Below, one piece after another: positions 55,389 through 64,000 of a stretch of 64,000 nt of DNA. Location of the stretch: positions 82,188 to 146,187 of the forward strand of contig WBUG01000003.1 in the NCBI GenBank assembly GCA_008933835.1. Reading direction: 5' to 3'. Within the stretch, counting starts at the first letter, position 1; every line of letters starts with the position of its first letter. The DNA comes from Bacteroidota bacterium (lineage in GTDB: Bacteria > Bacteroidota > Ignavibacteria > UBA10030 > UBA8401). Below the pieces are notes generated by a model, which was not told the DNA's origin, ran no database searches, and saw only the letters and a program-made list of their open reading frames with translations. Both the position numbers and the translations under genes were made by a program.

Positions 55389-56772
55389 GGTGCGCTCCGT
55401 TTCCGTGGTGCGCGGGCTGTGAGCCGGGGACCACTGCTTTGATCTCGGACATGGCGATGGCCGGGAGGAATTTGATGAACAGCAGCACGAGCGTGAAGAA
55501 GAGTCCGAAGCTGCCGATGAGCAGACCGAAGTCCCACACCGTGGGGACGAACATGCCCCAGCTGGAGGGGAGGAAGTCGCGGTGCAGCGACGTCACGACG
55601 ATGACGAAACGCTCGAACCACATGCCGATGTTGACGAAGATGGCGAGGATGAACGAGACCAGGAGCGACGTCCGCATCCGCTTGAACCAGAAGAGCTGCG
55701 GCGTGAAGACGTTGCAGGTGAACATGATCCAGTAGGCCCACCAGTAGGGACCGAACGCGCGGTTGATGAAGACGAACTTCTCGGTGAGGTTGCCGCTGTA
55801 CCACGCGATGAAGAACTCCATCGAGTACGCGTAGCCGACCATCGTGCCGGTGACGAGGATGATCTTGTTCATCTTCTCGATGGTGTCCAGCGTGATGAGA
55901 TGCTCGAACTTGAACGCGGTGCGGGTGACGATGAGGACGTTCTGCACCATCGCGAAGCCGGAGAAGATGGCCCCCGCCACGAAGTACGGCGGGAAGATGG
56001 TGGTGTGCCACCCGGGGAGCACCGACACCGCGAAGTCGAACGACACGATGGTGTGCACCGAGAGGACGAGCGGCGTGGCGAAGCCCGCCAGGATGAGGTA
56101 GGCGCGCTCGTAATGCTGCCAGTGCCGGTTGGAGAAGCGCCAGCCGAGGCTCAGCACGGCGTAGACCGTCTTCTTGATGCCGTCCTTCGCCCGGTCGCGC
56201 AGCGTCGCCAGGTCCGGGATGAGGCCGATGTACCAGAACACCGCCGACACGGTGAAGTAGGTCGAGACCGCGAACACGTCCCACATCAGCGGCGAGGTGA
56301 AGTTCACCCACACGCCGTGCTGGTTCGGATACGGCAGCAGCCAGATGGCGGCGATCCAAGGACGGCCGGTGTGGAAGAGGACGAACTGCACGGCGCAGAG
56401 CACCGCAAAGAGGGTCATCGCCTCGGCGAACCGGGCGATGCCGGTGCGCCAGCGCTGGCGCAGCAGGAAGAGGATGGCCGAGATGAGCGTCCCCGCGTGG
56501 CCGATGCCGACCCAGAAGACGAAGTTGACGACGTCGAAGCCCCACGCCACGGGCTGGTTGATGCCCCAGACGCCGACCCCTTTCCAGAGCAGCCAGCCGA
56601 GACTGACCGCACCGATCATGAGCATCGTGCCGGTGATGGCCAGGCCGATGAACCAGTTCCGGTGCGGGAACTCGTCGATCGGCTTCGCGATGAGGTCGTC
56701 CAGCCCCCGGAGGGACGGCTGTCCCTCGACGACCGGTGCCTCTTTGGAATAATCGATGGTGGTTACGGACAC
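55381..56772 (-). CDS. actC: Alternative complex III subunit ActC (NrfD/PsrC-like)
   Basis: A 463-residue polytopic protein with ten predicted helices. Typical segments are [48 protein letters not shown] (with the His proposed near the quinol site) and [15 protein letters not shown] [25 protein letters not shown]. It is taken to hold the menaquinol oxidation site. Start is GTG at 56772. It follows actB by 56 nt. Confidence 0.93.
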   Translation of the reverse strand: MSVTTIDYSKEAPVVEGQPSLRGLDDLIAKPIDEFPHRNWFIGLAITGTMLMIGAVSLGWLLWKGVGVWGINQPVAWGFDVVNFVFWVGIGHAGTLISAILFLLRQRWRTGIARFAEAMTLFAVLCAVQFVLFHTGRPWIAAIWLLPYPNQHGVWVNFTSPLMWDVFAVSTYFTVSAVFWYIGLIPDLATLRDRAKDGIKKTVYAVLSLGWRFSNRHWQHYERAYLILAGFATPLVLSVHTIVSFDFAVSVLPGWHTTIFPPYFVAGAIFSGFAMVQNVLIVTRTAFKFEHLITLDTIEKMNKIILVTGTMVGYAYSMEFFIAWYSGNLTEKFVFINRAFGPYWWAYWIMFTCNVFTPQLFWFKRMRTSLLVSFILAIFVNIGMWFERFVIVVTSLHRDFLPSSWGMFVPTVWDFGLLIGSFGLFFTLVLLFIKFLPAIAMSEIKAVVPGSQPAHHGNGAHHG

Positions 56773-56828
56773 AGGATGTTCTCCATATCAGTGAAATATC
56801 GCCGCGGTCCCCCGCCGGCGCTTCGCGC

Positions 56829-59867
<3,039 letters not shown>

Positions 59868-59870
59868 TGC

Positions 59871-60059
59871 CTAGCCTTTGTTCGTGCGCTTCACCGCCAT
59901 CGGGTCGATGGTGACGGAGATGGTCGTGTCGCCGGTCCGCTTCGCCTTCGCGGCGGTGGAGCGGAACGGAAGGGCGCTCAGGATGCCGGCGCTCAGCGCG
60001 CCGAGTCCGAACCGGGCGAAGAGGCGCCGGCGTCCGGTATCGATCGTGGTCTTCTTCAT
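59871..60059 (-). CDS. 62-residue twin-arginine-signal microprotein between actA and actB
   Basis: The protein begins MKKTTIDTGRRRLFARFGLG, followed by ALSAGILSALPF: an RR motif and a hydrophobic stretch like a Tat signal. The 25-residue tail ends TISVTIDPMAVKRTNKG. Spacing is tight (20 nt after actA, 3 nt before actB), and the frame is distinct from the longer overlapping open frame on the same strand. Small Tat-signal proteins of this size and tail type also accompany formate-dehydrogenase-like operons, as I recall. It may be an unrecognised small subunit or assembly factor. Confidence 0.65.
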   Translation of the reverse strand: MKKTTIDTGRRRLFARFGLGALSAGILSALPFRSTAAKAKRTGDTTISVTIDPMAVKRTNKG

Positions 60060-60079
60060 GCGGTGGTCCGTCCGTTGGA

Positions 60080-60649
60080 TTAGCGGTGGCAGGCGAAGCA
60101 GTTCTCGGGACCCTTCTTGATCCCCTTGATGTTCGCCAGTTTCACCGGTGCGGTGCGGTGACAGTCGATGCAGTTGTTCATCGTCCAGGAGTTCGTCTGC
60201 TGCACCACCTCCATGTTCTGGATGTCGCCGTGGCAGGTCTGGCAGTCGATCCCTTTGTTCACATGGACGCTGTGGTTGAAGTACGCGTAGTCCGGCACCT
60301 TGTGCACCCGCTTCCACGGCATCAGCTTCCCTTCGTTGTAGTACTGGGTGAGGCGGATGATGTTCGGCTTGTTCTTGCGGGCGACGGTGTGGCAGTTCAT
60401 GCAGGTGTTGACGGGGGGGACCATGGCGTGGCGCGAGACGGAAGCGCCGGTGTGACAGTACTGACAATCGATCCCCATCGTGCCGGCGTGCAGCTTGTGC
60501 GAATACGGGATCGGCTGCTCCGGCGCGTACCCGACGCCGTCCCTCTCCGCCCGCGACACGTAATAGGTCAGCGTCAGCGATGCCAGCGCGACGAAGAGTA
60601 TGACGGGCACACGGATCTTGAGGAAATAGTCAAGGAATGACTTATTCAT
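60080..60649 (-). CDS. actA: Alternative complex III subunit ActA (pentahaem cytochrome c)
   Basis: A 189-residue protein with one N-terminal membrane anchor (about 13-31) and five CxxCH motifs: Cys62-His66, Cys83-His87, Cys136-His140, Cys160-His164 and Cys184-His188. The fifth haem motif is followed by only one residue, so the protein ends right at the haem. It is first in the respiratory operon; electrons from quinol pass through ActB and ActA towards cytochrome c. Confidence 0.94.
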   Translation of the reverse strand: MNKSFLDYFLKIRVPVILFVALASLTLTYYVSRAERDGVGYAPEQPIPYSHKLHAGTMGIDCQYCHTGASVSRHAMVPPVNTCMNCHTVARKNKPNIIRLTQYYNEGKLMPWKRVHKVPDYAYFNHSVHVNKGIDCQTCHGDIQNMEVVQQTNSWTMNNCIDCHRTAPVKLANIKGIKKGPENCFACHR

Positions 60650-60705
60650 TGACGATACCTGTTGGAATATGGATTGGAGAGAGGAGGCGGTGTGGGTAGG
60701 TCATG

Positions 60706-60771
60706 CGTTAAACAGGGCAATAGCAATCTTATCAATAATGTGGGAGTTACTGATCGACCGATTGTTTAACG
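60706..60771. promoter_or_regulatory. Paired inverted half-sites upstream of the act-cox operon
   Basis: CGTTAAACA at 60706-60714 and its exact reverse complement TGTTTAACG at 60763-60771 lie 48 nt apart, in the 141-bp gap between actA and tRNA-Asp. The spacing would suit a looped operator or two separate binding sites. No clear TAnnTTTG promoter was found with a matching -33 box. Confidence 0.3.
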
Positions 60772-60790
60772 ATGCACTGGGGGATTTTTG

Positions 60791-60865
60791 CGGGGCCGAC
60801 GAGACTCGAACTCGCGACTTCTTGCGTGACAGGCAAGCGCTCTAACCAAACTGAGCTACGACCCC
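60791..60865 (-). tRNA. tRNA-Asp (anticodon GTC)
   Basis: A 75-nt cloverleaf on the minus strand. The acceptor stem is GGGGTCG (60865-60859) with CGGCCCC (60798-60792), with one T-G wobble, and discriminator G at 60791. The D-arm starts AGCTCAG, the anticodon stem is CTTGC/GCAAG around CTGTCAC (anticodon GTC), and the T-arm holds GAGTTCGAGTCTC. CCA is not encoded. Confidence 0.95.
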
Positions 60866-60869
60866 GGAA

Positions 60870-60899
60870 ATCAGTGAACAGTGAGCAGGTATCAGTGAA
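60870..60899. repeat. Degenerate 7-nt-period repeat
   Basis: Successive heptamers ATCAGTG AACAGTG AGCAGGT, then ATCAGTG AAC. Non-coding, just upstream of tRNA-Asp on its strand. Confidence 0.6.
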
Positions 60900-60931
60900 C
60901 CGATCCGCTGTCATTATTCCTGATTGCGTTA

Positions 60932-60964
60932 CAAATATAATGAATTTACCCCCAACGGTGCAAG
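60932..60964 (-). promoter_or_regulatory. Bacteroidota-type promoter for tRNA-Asp
   Basis: On the minus strand TATATTTG (60939-60932) is a perfect TAnnTTTG -7 box; CTTG (60964-60961) lies 21 nt upstream. The predicted start, near 60925, gives a leader of about 60 nt before the mature tRNA. Confidence 0.55.
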
Positions 60965-61028
60965 ACGAAAGTTCAAATAATTCTCTAAACGGAGTGTTTT
61001 CGATACGAAATCGGAGTCCGATTTATCG

Positions 61029-61244
61029 TATGGCCGATGAACGAAAGTACTGCGGAAATGTGGAAATGGGAAACTGTGGAATTTGGGGAACGAAGTAAGC
61101 TATGGCCGATGAACGAAAGTAGTGCGGAATTGTAGAAATGGGAAACTGGGGAATTGGGGGGACGATGTAAGCTATGGCCGACGAAGGGAAGAATTGCAGA
61201 AATGCGGATTTGCGGAAATGTCGAATTGAAGGAATGAAGAGCAC
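61029..61244. repeat. Three-copy 72-bp tandem repeat
   Basis: Copies start at 61029, 61101 and 61173 with TATGGCCGA. The first two are about 90% identical (about seven differences); the third diverges after about 20 bases. The unit is itself built of GGAAATG-like words roughly 7 nt apart. It fills most of the 386-base gap between tRNA-Asp and the next gene. 72 is a multiple of three and the minus strand stays open through it, but no convincing gene is seen. Confidence 0.85.
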
Positions 61245-61251
61245 GTGCTGA

Positions 61252-61935
61252 TCATGAAGAGCGAAGGAAGTTTTCGATGAAATGGTATACCAGGACGCTG
61301 TATTCACCCGTATGGCGGTACAGGGCTCGCAGTCCGGACAGGATGCCGTGCCATCCCCCGTTAAGATAGAGCGCGATGAAGGTGTAGGTCAGCACGTTGG
61401 CGGAGGGAAGGAAGCAGAAGGAGAAGAGTCGTCCGGCATGCTTGAAATCGGTCTGGGCGCCGTGGGTCTCGACGTAGGTGGAGGTGACGTGGAACGCCAA
61501 TGACGCGCCGATGCCCCCCTCGAGCCAGGCATTCCGTTCCATGAACATCCGCACCGTCAACAGCAGCACCGTCACCGTCGGAAAGAAGTACGGCGCCAGC
61601 GAGATGAGCCAGTTCCCCTTCCCTTCGTACACCACATGTCCCCCCTGCTTCGCCGTCACATGCATCCGCGTCACTTTGTGTCCCGTCAGCAGCGCGAACA
61701 CCGCGTGCGTCACCTCATGCTCCAGCGTCGTCACGTAGCTCCCCAGCTCCCTCCGGCGGAAAAGGAGAAGCCAGAGGATATAATAGACGATGAACCCGAG
61801 GAGCAGCGGCGGAACGTTGGTGACGGAGTACCGCTGCGCCACGGCGAAGTCCCACAGCACCAGCAACGAGGCGGGAAAGATCCAAAGGGACAGAAGCGCG
61901 ACGGGGAGTTTGATTATGGAGAAGAAACGGTCCAT
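61252..61935 (-). CDS. Putative M50-like membrane metalloprotease
   Basis: A 227-residue protein with about six predicted helices. TTLEHEVTHAVFALLTGHKV holds an HExxH motif (His73, Glu74, His77) at a membrane segment, followed by MHVTAKQGGHVVYEGKGNWLISLAPYFFPT, which resembles the GG-x-V region and second ligand site of M50B-like proteins. A clear NPDG-type Asp is not seen, so activity is uncertain. ATG 61935 is preferred: the open frame extends eight codons further, but these lie within an inverted repeat. Confidence 0.6.
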   Translation of the reverse strand: MDRFFSIIKLPVALLSLWIFPASLLVLWDFAVAQRYSVTNVPPLLLGFIVYYILWLLLFRRRELGSYVTTLEHEVTHAVFALLTGHKVTRMHVTAKQGGHVVYEGKGNWLISLAPYFFPTVTVLLLTVRMFMERNAWLEGGIGASLAFHVTSTYVETHGAQTDFKHAGRLFSFCFLPSANVLTYTFIALYLNGGWHGILSGLRALYRHTGEYSVLVYHFIENFLRSS

Positions 61936-61942
61936 ATAATGG

Positions 61943-61994
61943 TCGCAGGTGAGTGTCACCCCATGCTATCGAACGAGGTGACACTCACCTGCGA
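61943..61994. repeat. REP-like inverted repeat, copy 1
   Basis: Perfect 18-bp arms (61943-61960 and 61977-61994) with a 16-nt spacer. The core of each arm, GGTGAGTGTCACC, is itself a near palindrome (GGTGA-GTG-TCACC). A second element with the same 13-bp core and different outer bases lies at 63448-63495. Confidence 0.88.
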
Positions 61995-62037
61995 TTCTTA
62001 AGATCGGTACGATACAGCGATGCGCTCGCCGTCGGTT

Positions 62038-62073
62038 GCTCGCCATCCCTCGACTTCGCTCGGGATGGCGAGC
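62038..62073. repeat. Dispersed-type hairpin with CTCGACTTCGCTCG core
   Basis: GCTCGCCATCCC (62038-62049) pairs perfectly with 62062-62073 around a 12-nt loop. The core CCCTCGACTTCGCTCGGG resembles a hairpin found dispersed between genes in many bacterial genomes (commonly mistranslated as HPERSRG). It lies in the gap between two minus-strand genes. Confidence 0.7.
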
Positions 62074-62082
62074 ACCTCGCAT

Positions 62083-62117
62083 ACGTGATTCGTGATTTGT
62101 GTTTTGTGATTTGTGAC
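62083..62117. repeat. Degenerate 7-nt-period repeat
   Basis: Five heptamers: ACGTGAT TCGTGAT, TTGTGTT TTGTGAT, TTGTGAC. The array abuts the stop codon of the YdjC-like gene (62118). Confidence 0.7.
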
Positions 62118-62993
62118 TTACTCCTCCACCTTCCTCTTCGTCCCCTTCCACCCTTTCTCCGTGATGAGCGTACCGTAGTTCACCAGCCGGTAACGGGGGC
62201 TCTTGAGCAAGGACTGGAATTCCGGCGATACGAGCGCTTTCAGTTCCGCTTCGCGGTGACGGCTCATCTCTTTGGGACCGGACGGATTCAGGTCCTCCAT
62301 GGCGCTCATCTCGGGAGTATCGAGGCCGATGTGGAAGACGAAGAGCTTCGTTCCTCCCGGCGTCAGGCCGCGCAGTTTCGTACTGAGCGTGTCGAGCTTG
62401 TTCGTCACCGGAGCGGAGTATCCTCCCTCCACGTCCACCTCGTCGAAGTACCGCGAAATGGCCAGGCCGTATTCGGCCGCGAGCTTCTCCACGATGGCCC
62501 GTGTCTCCGCCGTCTGCATTGCGGCCCCCATGTGGTAGTCGAGGTACTCCACGCGAAGTCCCGCACGCAGCGCCTTGTCGATCTGCGCGCGCAGCTCGGT
62601 CTCGATCTCGCTCAGTTTCGGTCCGTTGGCGAACAGTGCGCTGCGCGAGGGGAAGAAGTCCCCTTGCCCGTCCACCAGCGACGGCACGCTCCCCTTCCCC
62701 GCCACGGGACCCCACCGGTACTGCTTCCATTCGGCGTTCAGCGTGAGATGGACACCGACGGAGACGTTGGAATACCGCTTCAATAATTCCGCCCCTTCGG
62801 CGAACCAGGGACACGGCACCATCACGGACATCGACACCGGAATGCCGGTCTCGAGCACCTCCTTCGCCGCCATGTTCACCGCATGGCACATGCCGATGTC
62901 ATCGCAGCGGATGAGGACGGGTATGGGGGATGTCTGGGCGAAGGACGTGCATGCCAGGGCACTGATCAGAATGAACGACCGGAGAGAATTCAT
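62118..62993 (-). CDS. ChbG/YdjC-family carbohydrate deacetylase, exported
   Basis: A 291-residue protein with a signal peptide (MNSLRSFILISALACTSFAQ). YdjC-fold motifs: Asp31-Asp32 (RCDDIGMCHAVN), His82 (GVHLTLNAEW) and His154 (DYHMG), the likely metal and catalytic residues. Family members remove acetyl groups from chito-oligosaccharides; an exported form suggests action outside the inner membrane. ATG 62993 is chosen for the signal peptide; upstream in-frame codons run through a heptamer-repeat region. Confidence 0.85.
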   Translation of the reverse strand: MNSLRSFILISALACTSFAQTSPIPVLIRCDDIGMCHAVNMAAKEVLETGIPVSMSVMVPCPWFAEGAELLKRYSNVSVGVHLTLNAEWKQYRWGPVAGKGSVPSLVDGQGDFFPSRSALFANGPKLSEIETELRAQIDKALRAGLRVEYLDYHMGAAMQTAETRAIVEKLAAEYGLAISRYFDEVDVEGGYSAPVTNKLDTLSTKLRGLTPGGTKLFVFHIGLDTPEMSAMEDLNPSGPKEMSRHREAELKALVSPEFQSLLKSPRYRLVNYGTLITEKGWKGTKRKVEE

Positions 62994-63012
62994 GGAATGC
63001 TCGTTTGAAAGA

Positions 63013-63040
63013 GTGAAAAGAGAAAAAAGAAAAAAGAAAG
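63013..63040. repeat. Purine-rich 7-nt-period repeat
   Basis: Four heptamers GTGAAAA GAGAAAA, AAGAAAA AAGAAAG, immediately upstream (minus strand) of the YdjC-like gene start. Confidence 0.55.
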
Positions 63041-63101
63041 CGAAGGACTGAGGCACCATGCCCACCGAACGGACCCACAAACCACACTGACACGGTGAGG
63101 A

Positions 63102-63129
63102 AAGTGATTTATGATTTGTGTTTTGTGCT
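63102..63129. repeat. Degenerate 7-nt-period repeat
   Basis: Heptamers AAGTGAT TTATGAT, TTGTGTT TTGTGCT, the same family as 62083-62117, again next to the 3' end of a minus-strand gene (stop at 63137). Confidence 0.6.
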
Positions 63130-63136
63130 TTCCCCT

Positions 63137-63316
63137 CTATTCTTCCGCGAACTTCCTGATCGCTTCGATGTGTTTCACGATGGCCTTCGCCTTGTTCTTG
63201 CCGAACGAAAGCCAGTGCCACGACACGTCCGGTTCGGGCTGCTCCACCAGAGGGATGCGGAGGACCGGTTTGCCTTTGAACTCTTCGACCTTCACCAGTG
63301 ATGCGGTGTCATCCAT
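63137..63316 (-). CDS. Small conserved-looking protein, function unknown
   Basis: A 59-residue protein: MDDTASLVKVEEFKGKPVLR at the N-terminus, then a central WHWLSFGKNKAKAI segment and a helical end (HIEAIRKFAEE). The pattern F-x-GKP-x-L plus SFGxxKAKxIxxxxxxIxxF recurs, as I recall, in short uncharacterised bacterial proteins. ATG 63316 has AGGAG 5 nt upstream, which decides it over an ATG eight codons earlier. Stand-alone gene. No function is proposed. Confidence 0.65.
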   Translation of the reverse strand: MDDTASLVKVEEFKGKPVLRIPLVEQPEPDVSWHWLSFGKNKAKAIVKHIEAIRKFAEE

Positions 63317-63335
63317 AAGAACTCCTGAGTGAATG

Positions 63336-63370
63336 GACAATGTTCAATGAACAATGAGCAATCATCAATG
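63336..63370. repeat. Degenerate 7-nt-period repeat
   Basis: Five heptamers: GACAATG TTCAATG, AACAATG AGCAATC, ATCAATG, of the same type as 60870-60899 (consensus nnCARTG). Confidence 0.7.
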
Positions 63371-63447
63371 AACAGATTCAAAACAATGATGAAAGCAGAC
63401 GCAGAAATGTAACAATAATCGATGCAACAAGCATTGGAAAGCCGAAC

Positions 63448-63495
63448 GCTGGTGAGTGTCACCTCGTTCGTGTTCGTGAGGTGACACTCACCAGC
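63448..63495. repeat. REP-like inverted repeat, copy 2
   Basis: Perfect 18-bp arms (63448-63465 and 63478-63495) with a 12-nt spacer, and the same GGTGAGTGTCACC core as the element at 61943. It overlaps the 3' end of the DUF6629-like gene and supplies its stop codon. Confidence 0.88.
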
Positions 63496-64000
63496 GACAC
63501 CGACACCACCGCCGCAAAGAAGCACCAGACGGAGGTGAGGTATTCAAAGTAGAATATCCCGGTCACCACCGCGGCGAGGGTCATGAGCGTGCCGGCGAGA
63601 CGCAGGGAACGCATGGAGGAAATGAAGAACGGTAGTATGGACGCAATGAAATAGATGAAGAAGACCGGCACCGCAAGCGATTCGGGGAAGTCACTGAGGT
63701 ACTGGACGTGATGTCCGTTGATGTTGGGTGCGACGTTGAGGAAGAGCAGACACCAGCTATAATAGAGCGAGATGGAGAGTCCCATGCCCAACAGCAATTT
63801 GAGCTGACGCCGCTTTCCCTCTTCCCTTTCCATTCGAAGCACCGCAAAAGGGACGTACGCCGGCCACACCACCCGTGCCATGAGCAGGAAGGCGTACATG
63901 CCGTACGGTTCCAGCCAGGCGTACGGTGACCGCTCCAGCGCGAGCCACACCGCCCCTTCCGCGAACTGCTGCAGTCCGAACAACAACGGCATCCCCGCCA
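63459..64000 (-). CDS. DUF6629-like membrane protein, 5' end missing
   Basis: The frame is open to the window edge; ATG 63992 is probably internal because PLLFGLQQFAEGAVWL, normally 40 to 50 residues into DUF6629-like proteins, follows at once. Five or six helices are visible (e.g. VPVFFIYFIASILPFF, LMTLAAVVTGIFYFEYL). The last dozen residues (SLVSVTSRTRTR) are encoded by the inverted repeat, suggesting that the repeat inserted at the gene end and changed the C-terminus. Function unknown. Confidence 0.6.
   Translation of the reverse strand, partial: AGMPLLFGLQQFAEGAVWLALERSPYAWLEPYGMYAFLLMARVVWPAYVPFAVLRMEREEGKRRQLKLLLGMGLSISLYYSWCLLFLNVAPNINGHHVQYLSDFPESLAVPVFFIYFIASILPFFISSMRSLRLAGTLMTLAAVVTGIFYFEYLTSVWCFFAAVVSVSLVSVTSRTRTR

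Noticed and set aside
60650..60790. FNR/CRP-type site upstream of actA
   Set aside because: No TTGAT-N4-ATCAA or TGTGA-N6-TCACA palindrome was found; only the spaced 9-mers are reported.
61029..61244. Possible CRISPR array
   Set aside because: The repeat is a 72-bp head-to-tail tandem unit with no unique spacers, and no cas gene is nearby.
61023..61307. 94-codon minus-strand frame through the 72-bp tandem repeat
   Set aside because: Starts inside the M50-like gene and is mostly repeat translation; no ribosome binding site or homologous pattern.
61966..62889. 307-codon alternative frame over the YdjC-like gene
   Set aside because: Includes the translated dispersed hairpin (HPERSRG) and lacks motifs; the YdjC frame has signal peptide and catalytic residues.

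Overview
The window reads as one contiguous, densely coded chromosomal segment of a high-GC bacterium (about 60% or more by eye) from the Bacteroidota/Chlorobiota (FCB) group. The signs are: a giant gingipain-like (C25) surface protein with a type IX secretion (T9SS) C-terminal tail, a second exported protein with a clear T9SS tail, and a PorV/PorQ-type outer-membrane protein; an alternative complex III (act) respiratory operon; and Bacteroidota-type promoters (TTTG-N20-TAnnTTTG before glgA, a very similar one before tRNA-Asp). Several genes have strong AAGGAGG-type ribosome binding sites, which typical Bacteroidia rarely use, so a deeper lineage (Ignavibacteria, Kapabacteria or Rhodothermia-like) is my best guess. 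That is inference.

Layout. 1-8962 (+): end of an M61-PDZ peptidase, then glgA, gmhB, a lipoprotein (DUF4270-like), an outer-membrane protein, rpiB, glyA, tatC and a polyprenyl diphosphate synthase, closed by a bidirectional terminator. 9019-10612 (-): NlpC/P60 lipoprotein and EVE-domain protein, divergent from phoU. 11370-26011 (-): a 2418-residue C25/T9SS protein followed upstream by a surface-polysaccharide cluster (WecG-type transferase, a GT-C-like membrane protein, three GT4 glycosyltransferases, a flippase) whose middle, about 18.9-22.7 kb, is much richer in A+T. 26145-31436 (-): EF-G-like GTPase, DUF948 and YtxH proteins, a 31-residue AURKAIP1/COX24 ribosomal microprotein, a zinc-ribbon/TPR protein, an HU/IHF protein and SppA. 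31612-34959 (+): M20 peptidase, secreted cyanophycinase and YfcC transporter, behind a canonical sigma70 promoter. 35000-43330 (+): T9SS cargo, RpiR regulator, TonB-dependent receptor, large surface protein and PorV-like protein. 43409-46629 (-): TerC, zinc-ribbon protein, HtpX, PepSY-like and DUF4920 proteins.

46714-60649 (-) is a single respiratory operon of 14 kb: actA (pentaheme), a 62-residue Tat-signal microprotein, actB, actC, a fused actD-actE, actF, an extra monoheme cytochrome, sco, cytochrome oxidase subunits I, III, IV and II, and a multi-pass membrane protein ending in a cytochrome c domain. Together these describe a quinol:cytochrome c reductase plus a type A2 haem-copper oxidase, probably assembled as a supercomplex: quinol to ActA-F, to the ActE cytochrome domain, to CuA of subunit II, to oxygen.

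60.8-64 kb is the repeat-rich end: tRNA-Asp(GTC), a 72-bp tandem repeat, two related 18-bp-arm inverted repeats, a CTCGACTTCGCTCG-type hairpin and several degenerate arrays that all have a 7-nt period, placed between a putative M50-like membrane protease, a YdjC/ChbG deacetylase, a 59-residue conserved-looking protein and a DUF6629-like membrane protein cut by the window edge. No CRISPR array, rRNA, prophage or insertion sequence was seen.
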